Assembly: GCA_030248215.1 (NCBI GenBank) | Contig: JASANG010000778.1 | Span: 62,001-126,000, forward strand | Length of the DNA stretch: 64,000 nt | Source of the DNA: Enoplolaimus lenunculus | Taxonomy: Eukaryota; Nematoda; Enoplea; Enoplida; Thoracostomopsidae | Direction: 5' to 3' | Part shown: positions 1 to 10,426 of the stretch, piece by piece | Layout of the letters: every line of letters begins with the position of its first letter | Numbering within the stretch: the first letter of the stretch is position 1 | Program-made: the position numbers and the translations under genes | Notes under the pieces: generated by a model | Told to the model about the DNA's origin: nothing | The model's database searches: none | What the model saw: the letters and a program-made list of their open reading frames with translations, nothing else

Positions 1-325
1 ATCTGAAACGCTACTTACCTACGGTTTAGTACTTAACTACTTGCTAGGTAACTAAACACTTCAACATTTCGTCATTTTCATTAGCATACTTAAGTTAAGT
101 AAACACTTAGGTCGCTGACTAAATGTTAAATATACTGACTAACAGATCTGGCATATTAACCTCGAATATAAAGCAAAACTATGGCTTTTTGTTTATGATA
201 ATGGCTCACAGTTGGCGGTTATTTGTTTTTGGTCGAAAATTCAAGTATCTACTTCAGTCGGCGCGATAAGCAATTAATTAAGTATAACGTGCGCAAAAAT
301 GTAAGATTTCAGAACCACAGCCCCT
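1..325. mobile_element. MITE family F (TACTTAAG-rich), left-truncated by the window edge
   Basis: Similar to 8841-9186, 13112-13475 and 48159-48520: reads CTTAAGTTAAGTAAACACTT, then a CTCACAGTTGGCGGTTAT core, and ends with the fragment TTTCAGAAACCACAGCC. This copy has diverged in its right half. Confidence 0.6.
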
Positions 326-539
326 ATCATCTGAGCGTGAAATACCAAAACTGCAGCAGTTATGAGAAATGTAATTAGAGCAAAATCAAAACAAACTAAA
401 TTGATTTTTTTACACCCTGCAGTTTGCAAAATATAAAATTGTTGAATAATTATAATTCCATGAAAAGTGTACAAGTGACATCAAATGCAATTTTTCTACT
501 GTGCGTATCATTTTTGGCTCTAATCCTGTGGTCCGTGTT

Positions 540-660
540 AATTATATGTCTGCCTATTGGGAGACGGGAAAGCCAGTGGACTTTGAGAATTGAAAGCTTG
601 GGATTAGGCTAAGGACTAGGCCTTGACTTAGGCTCATGCTTAAGCTTATTGTTGACCTCG
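540..660. repeat. Degenerate TTAGGC-containing element
   Basis: Contains TTAGGCTAAGGACTAGGCCTTGACTTAGGC. The ends typical of the GGCC-TIR MITEs are not preserved. Confidence 0.4.
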
Positions 661-1047
661 CGGGTAGGATCTTATAGTTAATGTAAGCCAAAAATCTGGT
701 CGCAATTAACACTCTCACTGGTATTATATTTGAAAAATATACCACATGTGTTCTAACGCAATATGGGCCATAATTGTATCAATAGCAAATATTCGTGCGT
801 TATTAATATTGCTGACGGTCCAGGTTCTTTTCTGATTTGGAATAATTTACTGAAAATTTCGAACTTATCAAATGACAATTAAGTTTGAGCGCATGTTATG
901 AGTCAATCTGTTTGGATAAGTAGAATTTGTTATTGCTATAAGCTAAGAATCACATCAAAATGCCGGATTAACTCCTAAACAAAAAATTTTACATTTACTT
1001 TTCTTTTGAAAATATTCAAATTAACCATGTTGTTTTTTGTTCCAGCG

Positions 1048-4000
1048 ATGAATATCGACATCAATCAACGTGTTCGCTTCTTCGACGCCCCATTTGCGTA
1101 TCATCTGAACAACAAACTGGTCGATCAATACTGTTCGCATTGTTTACGAAAACCTCAAGTCGCATCGTTGATGTACTGTGGTCAGTGTCGATTTTCACGC
1201 TACTGTGATAAAGTTTGCCAGAAAGCCGGATGGAGGTTCAAATTTGAAATATTTTACTATTTTAATATTCTGGCGTGTTCTTCAACTTATTGTAGACAAT
1301 AGTGAGATTTAAAAGATATGCCGTCAATCTGCGATTATATATATTATTTTCGCTATTTGTCTTGGATTGTACGCGTGCGGTTCCAAGATCAACACTCCCT
1401 TCGCTACCCCAAGGGTTTTTGTCAGCATATCAACCTTGAATCTACGGCAATTCTTTGACCGACAAATTGTCGCCTGACAGTGGCCTAAAGCCAATTAATA
1501 AATCTAAGCATAATCTAAAGCGTAATCCAAAGCCTAAGCCTATGCTTAAGCGTAATGCTTAGCGACGAATTGTCGAGTGGATGACATTGCGGATTACAAC
1601 CTGTCGTGCGACAAATTGTCGCGAGTCGAATGGTTCTGATACCATAAATCTCACTGCATTGAACTATAAGGTTCCAGACCGGATCATATCGGACGCTTAT
1701 TAACCGGCACGTGGCGCTTTTGAGTCATGGCCTCGATTCTGACAGCGAGTACGTCAGATATTCGTGTATACACGAAAACCATTATAAATACAGGCTAATT
1801 TGCTGATGCTGTTTTTGGTTTCAGCTAATTGGCAGATTTTTGTAGAATAACACTGTTTTACGACCACGTGCATTTCCTATGAACAAATAATATTTGCAAT
1901 AATTTGGGCCTAATAAAACATTACAATTTTATACCGCATTAAACCAACCACTATTGTGTTTGCAGTGCGCTACAAATGAAATTAATCAAAAAATTTGTTG
2001 AATTTCAGGGTACACAAACCAGAATGCGCTCGTCTTCTCAAAGTGTTTCCAAACTTACCGTTGACCGACGTAATGTTTTTGGCGAAAATTATCGATCGCG
2101 TGTTGTTTATGCGCGAAAATGGTGACAAATTTGGTTGGGAGAAAGAACGACGCTTTGAAGATCTGCTGGGTCATGAAGACGAAATCAAGGTTAGAAGTTG
2201 AGTTCAACTAGCCAAACAATACAGCTTAAATTAATGTTTCTGTCAGCAGATAGCGTTCAAAATTGGGTCACAACTATGGTGAGCAATGAGGTTGGACCCA
2301 CAGTCATCTACCATGTTCGAAATTTTGTTTAATTGCATTAAAATGAATTTTATGTTGCGAAAATTTTCATTGCCTTCTAGAAATGTTCTGGCCCCCGTCG
2401 ATCAGTAACTCTTGATTTCGGTGTGGGGCTACTTTTAAGCCGCTAGTAATGTGGACGCGGGCCGAAACTGCTTTAATCGTTTTGAGTAGTGTTGCCTTGA
2501 CTTTCGCGAGCCGTGTTTTTTTCAATTAAATTTTAACAAATTTTTCTTTTAAAAATATACGGTTACTCTGGGTGAACGTACGCCGGATACAGACATTGTT
2601 TTTTAGTCCAAATTAAAATAATTTACCATCATAAGTTTAAAAGGTTGTTGGTAAGCATTACTCCGTTACTCTGACATTTTAACCATTTCTCACATGAATA
2701 TTTCCTATTTCCCCTGAGACCTACTTTTATGCTAGGATTCGAACTCCAGTGACTGGAGTGGGAGGCGTATACCATCATCACTCAGCTATAGGAGCTTGAC
2801 GCTCGGGCCCGAGGGGGCTCTTGCGTCTTGTGGTGATTTAGTACTGTGTATACGTGTTGCAATTGTTAAACACTGTGCGATATATACTATTTAACGTATA
2901 TAGACTGCGCTGAGTTGCCTAAGGGGTTAAATATACCGTTGTCTACTAAGATGCCGTTTTGATAGATGCAAATTTTAAAACGAGTTCACTTCAATAGCTT
3001 ATCACATCACTAATAATTTGTGTAAATTGTGTTAATTTTAGGAAGATAAAGCGCGAATGGAGCTATTCGAAAAACAATATTCAAAACTTGAAAAATTCTT
3101 TGTTGACACTTATCTTCCAATCCGGGACGTTTGCTTCACAATATTTTGCAAAACGTGGATTAACAGCCACAGTCTTCACAACAGTTGTGGATCTGATATT
3201 GGGCTCGCTTTGGATTTGGGTAAGATATCAACAACAACTGACTTGCCAAACTTTAGATAGAATTATTTTCAATATTCAGCCCTTGTAGGTCAACGAAAGT
3301 GTTGTATGTCAATACTGTAAAAAATTTTAGCTTTCCTAGCAAAGTGAGCTGGCTACTTGCCCGAACAGTTCCGATGAAAAAGTGACTATCGTATGTAAGC
3401 ATGTGTTGCAGGAGTATCAAAATACAATCACAGCTGTCGGCCAAACGGTGCTTTGGTTTTTGACGGATTTCGTGCAATGATCCGGCCACTTATGCCAAAA
3501 TTGGATGCTGCTGATTGGCGAAAAACGTGCATTTCGTACATCGATATTGGGAAATCACGGTTTGTTCGCAGAAAAGAGTTGCAACAAAAATGGTAAATAT
3601 TTATGGCCAATGCAAAGAATAGTTGCGGAACAGTATTACAAGCCTATTCCTAACCCTAAGCCTAAACCTAAGCCTCAGCGTAAGAATGACATTATTACTA
3701 AGCCTAAGCCAAGTAAAAAATAGTCTAAAGCTTAGGCTTATTCTGTTCTAGTCTCACAGAAAATGCTCTGCCCCTGATCTTTATATGAGCCATATTTATA
3801 TTTACGAACAATAGTTGTAAATTGTCTGTGCTTCCTTCCGAGATATCAACACACGACTCTACCATAAGCCAAATATATGCCACAAGCCGAATGAGTTGGT
3901 AAAAAATTCGCCGAATTTATATTATCAGAAGTTACCGGTTTTAAGCTATTAAGCTGACTTTCATAATAAAAAATTAAAAACCTCTATGGATTGTGCGTTC

Positions 4001-7000
4001 GCAAATGCTCACGAATGTAGGCAGTTTTTTACAAGTGACAGAGTGTCTAATTTCCAAATTTCGGTTCCGATTACATTTCCAACTAAACTTTTTTCTGGAT
4101 GAAACATTGATTTTTAATATTGATATGAACCGAACCGCGCAAACTGGGCTGTGCGCGATTCGATCGCGGACCGGGCCGTGTAACACTGGAGCGAAACCGG
4201 GTGCATTGGAGACCGAACCGACTGCATTATGGACCGTACCCGTCCTACATACCGAACAACTGCCGTTTCATAGTTTTGATCCCCTACGCCACATTTTTTA
4301 AATAAGAATATTGTTCCAAACGAAAGCAAAATTACTGCTTTCAACAATGTTTCGCGTAAAACATTTGGCCCACTGAACCGTGGAAACTACATCAGTGTCG
4401 TATACTTGCGTATTAGGCCGGACCGGACCGGACCAGTCGAAAGCGGTCCGATTCTGTACTGGGATTGTATACCGGCACAATACGCAGCCTTGAGCGGACT
4501 GGCCGGTTGAGGCGTTCGTGATTTTAGGTATTTCTTTTGCGAATGTGATCGATGCACCGATCCAGAAGAAGACCGCATGACCGGAATTCGATGCTACAAT
4601 GAAAAATGTGACAGTATGATAGTGATTGCTGAAGACAGCGAACCAATGGGCATTGCGTGTGATAAATGCAATATCATTACGCCTGAAGAACGCGTACGTG
4701 AGGCACAGGTAAAACTTTCACGGTTTTGTACACTTTCGGCATATTTTTATGATCAAGGCTTACGCTTGGGCTTAGGTTTACACAGACGTTAGGCATCAGA
4801 TTTGGCAAATGGTTCGGCGAATGTTTATCTATAGGTAAACTGTTTGTTAAATATAAGCCTGGACCTCAGCTTAAATCTAGCCCTAAGCATAAATATGGTG
4901 GAATAGGCAAAATGTAACAAGAGTCAAACTTTTTGTTACCGATTATTAATATTTGGTAATTTTAGACAGTTAACGTCCCGTCTTATAGCTCGCTATTACT
5001 TAGCATTATTGGCCAAAGTATAGAATACGGCCGTAACAGCAGTATAAGTGTTAAGTCTAAGTGTAAGAGTGAGCTTATACCTAAGTCTAAGTCTAAGTCT
5101 AAGCTTAAGCCTTAGCAAAAATAGTATTCTGTCTGATTGTGACTGATGATGTCACGTTGCAAAGCACTTATAACTAATAGATGTAGTTGAAATTATTTCT
5201 TAAATAAAATAGGCGTTAGTGCAACACACATTGCTGGTCGGGTAATGATAGAATTCAAAACAGTTTACAAAGAATTTGAGTTTAGTCTTTTATGTCAGTC
5301 TCATATTAACGGATTTTAAGCCAGGTTTAACGCATTCTTACTCCAAGTCCAAAGTATGATTATTGAAAATGTAACACTCTTTCGATTGATACTACACTGC
5401 AAAAAACATTGAGTCAAATTGACTCTCTCCGTAATAGGCTCTACGGGACTACACAAACTGAGTCAAAATTCGACTCCGCCCGAGTCAAACGTGTGATTTT
5501 GTGAGTCGAGCTTGGCTCTGGTTGAGTCGAATTTTGACTCAGTTTGTGTAGTCCCGTAGAGCCTATTTAGGATAGAGTCAATTTGACTCACCATTTTTGC
5601 AGTATAACAAACGGACGTATTTTATAGGAATTTATGATCTCTTTGCCGTCGTCATACAACGTACAGAAAACTGACGAAAACGTTGACGCGATTAAGAAAC
5701 AACTTGAAAAAGCGAAACTTTTGTTGCATTCAGAAAATATTTATATGAGTCGATTGCTTACTGCGTACTATTATGTTACTGACGGCGAGTCTGGATTGAT
5801 TGTTGACGAACGATTGCATAAATTAGTCTATGAAAACTATCGTAGGTAAAGATTATAAAATTTAATTAAAGACCCTATTCACACGTGCAAGTTTTTGTTG
5901 CGAGGACTTGCAGCTGTATCTTGCACTTGCAAGTTTTGTCCAAAATCCCGTTTGAAAAACCTACAGCTGCAAATAATTCATTTAAAAATCATAGCTAGAA
6001 ATGTAATTCACATATGTGAATAACCGTGCAAGTTCACTGAATTCATTGCAGCCCGGGCCCGTAGCCAAGGGGAGGCCACAGGAAGCTCAGCCACCCCTCC
6101 CCGGAAATATATTGGCTGCGTAAAGATTTTAAACCTTACTTGTAAGTCAACGAAAACCGTTTCGCAGCTGCAGGTTTTCGCAGCAAAAACTTGTACGTGA
6201 GAATAGGGCTTAACGAAAATTACGATCGTTTCGATCCTGAGAAATGAATCTGTAATGTTTTCTTCATCGGCAACACGTGCACAAACTGTGTACGTGAAAT
6301 ATATGCACTGTTTACACGTATGCATAGTACAAAATCAACCCAAAACGTGAAAATCTACTCAGACTCAAGTGTCAAGCTCCTGCAGCTGAGTGATGATAGC
6401 AAATGGTTCTCATTTGAGACACCATTATGTTTTTGTGTGAAATGATGTCAATTCAAGAACAGTTGTAGCGAGAGTGGCAATGTAAAAATCGAACAAGTAC
6501 AAGATTGTACAGTCTGGTGAACGCAAAAATGTATCAAACTAAGTACTCCAGCTAATAAAGGTTAAAACATTTTTTTGCCTAACTTTGGCTACACTTGTAG
6601 TCGTGGACAAAAAGAATGCATACTTTAATTTTGTAGTACTGTTTCAGGTGTTTTCCGCAAGCAGACCGCCACGTTGGATTCCAGCTGGCAAACTTGATTC
6701 GGACGTTAATTTTATCAGACAAACGAGACGACGCTGTACAGTATGCATACGAAGCTATGATCATTTTTGAGGTACATAAACGTTTTTGTTCCTGAGCTGA
6801 TTTGTCAGTAAAATAAAGATCGGCATTTGTTGCCTGATAGAGAGTTTACTATATTTTTGTTTCAAGCAGGGTTTGCAGACAAACTGCATTCATTTTTTCG
6901 TAGAATGAACAGAAATAATAATGGGCCAGCGTTACCTTTTGGGGCGTAACAGTCGATTAAGCGTATTCATAAGCCTTAAAACCTAAGCGTTGCAAAAATG

Positions 7001-8078
7001 TGTTCCTAAGCCTAAGCCGAAGCCTAAGCCTAAGCCTAACCAAAAAATGTAATCTAGAATCTAAACATACTGTTTTATAGACCCACTAGAAACCTGGACG
7101 CCCCTTAAAGTAGGGGCCAAAATAATAATGATGTTGTCGGGCGACGTTGTTTGAAATGTGGGCTATGCTTTAAATTAAAAGCGTTGCAAACCCACGTAAA
7201 AAAGTTTCAGTAGAAAGGTTAATAATTTCAAAATGATTTTATATTGTCAGGGCAAGAGACATAAAAATCAATATTTCGATATGATTAATGCGGCCCATGT
7301 ATATAGAACAGGGCCGGAACAGCAGTATTAGCATATTACTAAGCCTAAGCCTAAGCCTAAGCAAAAAAGTTAGTCTAAAGCTTAAACTGACTCTGCTACA
7401 GCCCCACCTGGAAAACGATCCGGCCCTGTTCTATACATGGGCCACTAATGCTTTGCCTACTTCCTCGAAAAGTCATATTCAAATTTGTTCTTGTCGGTCA
7501 TTTGCTATTCTTTATTTTAGGTGTGTTTCGGTCTCAACCATCCGTTCTATTTACAAATGCTCGCAGTATGGACGTTTTTAGACAAAAAGATCGAGAAAAG
7601 CAACGAACAACTTTTGGCGTTATTGAATTTCGACGACAACAGACCGATTGATATTAAACCGATGCTTGAACGGGCCGATGAACTTGCTAAAATGACCCAA
7701 GATCCATTGGAAGCACAACAAATCACGCAAAGTTTACTTGATGAAGCTCGGGCGGATACAGAAGCAAAAATTGCCGCTGCTACGCGAAAAACTTCAAAAG
7801 ACGAACCTCCTAAAGATAACAAAACCGACAGCGACGTGCAGAAGGCAAACGGTACAAATACTGACAATCCAAAAGCTGAAAATAATATTACAGAAAAAAT
7901 CGCCAATAGCAGTTCAGAACGAAACGACACTAAAATTGAACAACATTCGGCCAAAGAACAAAACGACCATGATGACAAAATTGCTACAAAAATCGACGAA
8001 AAGTGTGTCAAAGAACAGAAAGTAAAGAACACAAAGAAAGAAGCCAAAAAGAAAGGCAAGACAAATGAAGCCAAATGA
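1048..8078 (+). CDS. SMYD-family MYND/SET lysine methyltransferase, 8 visible exons
   Basis: Exons are 1048-1235, 2009-2189, 3042-3219, 3412-3592, 4528-4708, 5628-5845, 6648-6771 and 7521-8078. All use GT-AG with matching phases and join into 602 residues. A MYND zinc finger has ligands C29, C32, C44, C47, C53, C57, H65 and C69, ending RVHKPEC. The SET core spans exons 3-4 with KYNHSCRPN (186-194) and SYID; the Cys-rich post-SET follows (FFCECDRC at 245-252). Exons 6-8 give the helical C-terminal domain typical of SMYDs. Residues from about 491 to 602 form an unusual Lys/Glu/Asp-rich low-complexity tail. SMYD proteins transfer methyl groups from SAM to histone or non-histone lysines. The first ATG lies 2 nt after a good acceptor (TTGTTCCAG), and the GxG SAM-binding strand that normally precedes MYND is not encoded here. 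The 5' end is therefore either in an upstream exon outside the window or the site is a spliced-leader acceptor. Overall similarity looks closest to SMYD1/2/3; the exact orthologue is not resolved. Confidence 0.93.
1480..1565. repeat. Degenerate CCTAAG-type array in SMYD intron 1
   Basis: Runs of CTAAGC, CTAAAGC and CCTAAGCCTATGC resemble decayed GCCTAA repeats. No TIRs are recognisable. Confidence 0.4.
2679..2930 (-). mobile_element. TTAA-ended element with tRNA-like module (family D, copy 1)
   Basis: Starts TTAACCATTTCTCACATGA and ends AAGGGGTTAA. The minus strand of 2728-2793 reads like a tRNA: GCTCCTATAGCTGAGTGATG (box A-like) and, at 2728-2742, GGAGTTCGAATCCT (box B). It lies in SMYD intron 2. 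Confidence 0.75.
3605..3791 (+). mobile_element. Telomere-repeat MITE family A, SMYD intron 4
   Basis: Starts GGCCAATGC and contains CCTAAGCCTAAACCTAAGCC arrays, then AGTCTAAAGCTTAGGCTTA and the conserved right arm ending TCTTTATATGAGCC. It is flanked by a perfect 8-bp duplication ATATTTAT (3597-3604 and 3792-3799). The left duplication begins 5 nt into the intron, directly after the exon 4 donor. Confidence 0.85.
4748..4895. repeat. Degenerate TTAGGC repeat cluster, SMYD intron 5
   Basis: Contains GGCTTACGCTTGGGCTTAGG and further CCTAAGC-like pieces without clear ends. Confidence 0.4.
5011..5145 (+). mobile_element. Telomere-repeat MITE family A, right end decayed
   Basis: Left end GGCCAAAGTATAGAATACGG followed by GGCCGTAACAGCAGTATAAG and an AAGTCTAAGTCTAAGTCTAAG array. 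The right arm is lost after CAAAAATAGT. Confidence 0.65.
5394..5604. mobile_element. Palindromic MITE family G (CACTGCAAAAA TIR)
   Basis: Long arms: CACTGCAAAAAACATTGAGT continuing into AAATTGACTC, and the reverse complement at the right. A second inner inverted block (CTACACAAACTGAGTC type) lies on each side of a short centre. TA flanks both ends. The right end lies about 23 bp before SMYD exon 6. A smaller copy is at 50544-50664. Confidence 0.8.
5871..6210. mobile_element. MITE family E (CCCTATTCACACGTGCAAG TIR)
   Basis: Left arm CCCTATTCACACGTGCAAG with TTTTTGTTGCGAGGACTTGC; the right arm is its inverse, ending GTGAGAATAGGGC. It is bordered by TTAA-like bases. A CCCGGGCCCGTAGCCAAGG block inside (about 6050-6110) resembles the end of another hAT-type element. 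SMYD intron 6. Confidence 0.75.
6923..7110 (+). mobile_element. Telomere-repeat MITE family B
   Basis: GGGCCAGCGTTACCTTTTGG and GGGCGTAACAGTCGATTAAG lead into AAGCCTAAGCCTAAGCCTAA. The right arm TAGACCCACTAGAAACCTGG is followed by GCCCCTTAAAGTAGGGGCC. SMYD intron 7. Confidence 0.75.
7292..7443 (+). mobile_element. Telomere-repeat MITE family A, well preserved
   Basis: Near-identical TIRs of about 25 bp: GGCCCATGTATATAGAACAG running to GGGCCGGA, and TCCGGCCCTGTTCTATACAT running to GGGCC. The centre is CCTAAG three times. Flanks ATTAATGC and ACTAATGC match 7 of 8. SMYD intron 7, 77 bp before exon 8. Confidence 0.88.
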
Positions 8079-8511
8079 AGATCATTCAACGAGTGGTTGT
8101 GTGATTGCAAAACGCGTATGGTGCAAAAATTGTTGCTGTTTATGTTGAGGAACATCCAAAAGAATTTTTTAAGTTGTTTCAGTTTCGCGCACAGCCAAGG
8201 TTTTAGAATAGAGGGAGATTGCGTTATATAAAAGTTTTAAAGAAATGTTCATGTGTTCCCAAGTGAAGAAGTGTCTAAGAATAATTGGACAAAAATACGA
8301 ATGATGCAGAGTTTGTCCCTGAACCATACTAATTGCGCAAATGCAAAGGCACTGCTAACCAAATAAGTTTGATAAAATTGCCAGTAAATATTTCACATAT
8401 TCACAAATGTTTTGGGGCAGAGGTCTGAAAAGATCCTGCTCGATAACATATACTTTTACTAGTTTAAAATTGCAATAATATCGTGCAATTTATCTTGATG
8501 CTAAGCATCAT

Positions 8512-8655
8512 GACCCATGTTACTTTAAAGGGCGTCCAGATTTTTGAGGGTATAAGAGTAGGTTTAGATTCTAGATTATATTTTTTGCTTAGGCTTAAGC
8601 TTAGGCATAGGCTTTAGGGTATATTTACGGTTTAGTCCTGGGGTGTTACGAATAC
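8512..8655 (-). mobile_element. Telomere-repeat MITE family B, reversed
   Basis: GACCCATGTTACTTTAAAGG and GCGTCCAGATTTTTGAGG, then TTGCTTAGGCTTAAGCTTAG. The far end is decayed (GGGGTGTTACG). Confidence 0.65.
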
Positions 8656-8840
8656 GTTTTATCTGGATTTACCACCGTAAAATAATATTGGCTATTAATT
8701 TTATACTCATCTCACGAAAATCACTGTAAAACTAACTTTAACTCACCTTAAGGTAAAGTTTGTGGATGAAAAACACATGAATCAATCAGTTTATTATTGA
8801 ACAGAAGTAAGAAATCCATGTTGAAATTTACATACACATT

Positions 8841-9186
8841 GGATAGGTTTCTGAAACTGTTCTTAAGTGCGACTCAGTACTTAAGTACTTGCTTAAAAAT
8901 TACTTAACCGTTTTGTTGTTGTTAAAATCTTAGTTAAGTTAAGTAAATACTTAAGCCGCTGACAAAATGTGACGTATTACAAATTAGCAGCTCAGGCATA
9001 CTAACTTTGGTCTAAGTGAAATTGTAGACTCATGGTGCCTCTTTGATATAAAGCAGAACTACTCCTATTTTGTTATGACCGTGGCTCACGTTTAGCATTT
9101 ATCTGTTTTTTGTTCGAAAAGTGAAGTATTTACTTAAGTAGGCTACTTAAGCAATTACTTAAGTACAACTTTTCAGAAACACAGCC
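8841..9186. mobile_element. MITE family F
   Basis: GGATAGGTTTCTGAAACTG at the left and TTTTCAGAAACACAGCC at the right, with TACTTAAGTACTTGCTTAA-type subterminal palindromes on both sides. Confidence 0.75.
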
Positions 9187-10142
9187 ATTATCAAGCAATT
9201 GTTTTGGTGTATTAACGTAGTTTCCGTCAATTTTACAATAAAACACTACATTACTTCAATAGTGCAGTAATTTCAACAGCTGATCTATCGAAACCACAAT
9301 GCTTTGAGATGGTTGCGTTCTGAATGAAGTTTTGCTGGTTAAAATAAATTCAAAAATTACGTTTTTTTGGTTGCAATTTAAACTTATGTACGTACTTTCG
9401 CCACACAAGAGTTAAAAGACCGAAATACGACTGGCTTTGAAAAAAATGTTAACCGTAGAATTAATAATACAATTCACAAAATGTACACAACGCAATTAAA
9501 CAATATAGCAGTAGAAGTTGCAAGAACTTCAAAAGCAAATGCCGAACGTAACAAACGACTCATTTTATGTCAATTAATGAAATTAATGAAAAAATTTACT
9601 ACCGAAATAGTCGTAGCCTCTGGCAAAATTTCCGCCAAAGCCAAAGCTGGTGGAACAATTTTTGTCTCAACCGGAACCGGTATTCAAATTTCTGCCGGAA
9701 GCCGGAACCGGACGAGGATTTTCGGTTGTACCCGGCCGAACAGCATCACTCAGAACGCTGTTTTGTAAGCGGAGAAACGATAAGTGAAATAAAGAGCAGC
9801 CTGTTGCAAAACTCAAAAAGCATTTTATATTTTTGACGCAATTCCTAAAACAATCATTTGATATCAGCCAAGGTAGAATTATTCTGGACACCGTTTTAAT
9901 TCTAAAACGTTGCAGTCCTGATTCATTATCCTGTATGAATTGTGGTTGAAAATGAGTTTTTGCGGTTCATGGAAAAACGGATTTTATCGCTAAATATTCA
10001 AAGTTTTGGCCTGCAATGAGGAGGATACGTGAGGTCATGCGAAGCTCCAATATGCAAATGAAAATTAGATACGACCGTTTTGGCTAACGACCGTCAGCTT
10101 AGCGTTTGTTTGAAAAATGTATATTTGACTATATATAGTTTT

Positions 10143-10356
10143 GGCCCATGTATAGAACATGGCTGGACCGTTGTCCGGCGGGGCTGTAATAGAGTCAGTT
10201 TAAGCTTTATGCTAACTTATCTGCTTACGCTTAAGCCTGGCTTAGGCTTAGACTTAGGCTTAGGAATAGGTTCACCCTTACGCTTAGATTCAGGCTTAGC
10301 CTTAGGCTTAGGAATATGATTATACTACTGTTGCGGCCGTGTTTTATACATTGGCC
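10143..10356 (-). mobile_element. Telomere-repeat MITE family A beside the 3' end of stomatin gene 1
   Basis: GGCCCATGTATAGAACATGG at the left and TTTATACATTGGCC at the right, with TTAGGCTTAGACTTAGGCTT arrays inside. Its right end is 71 bp beyond the stomatin stop codon, so it probably lies in the 3' UTR or just after it. Confidence 0.8.
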
Positions 10357-10426
10357 TAGTTTTTTATATATAAACAAAATATGACAATAATATTTCTTTT
10401 TCGGCATATGAAGGAAAATGTTTCGG

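Larger units (their letters stand above)
8079..10426. other. Intergenic stretch between SMYD and stomatin gene 1
   Basis: Holds a family B MITE (8512-8655), a family F MITE (8841-9186) and a family A MITE (10143-10356). Between 9480 and 9768 there is a 95-codon plus-strand frame (starts MYTTQLNNIAVEVA) with no recognisable domain. The two genes converge here (SMYD plus, stomatin minus). No clear AATAAA signal was found after either stop. Confidence 0.6.

Noticed and set aside
2728-2793. Functional tRNA gene on the minus strand
   Set aside because: Box A and box B match, but the anticodon stem does not pair well and the same sequence recurs in at least six transposon copies, so it is a repeat module.
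7288-7581. 97-codon frame rich in Leu/Ser/Lys
   Set aside because: It is a read-through of a TTAGGC MITE: the array translates as Leu/Ser or Pro/Lys repeats. Similar frames at 10231, 47318, 51050, 51600 and 51646 were rejected for the same reason.
7547-8155. 202-codon open frame on the minus strand
   Set aside because: It is the antisense shadow of the last SMYD exon; its Ser/Phe-rich composition mirrors the Lys/Glu-rich sense frame.
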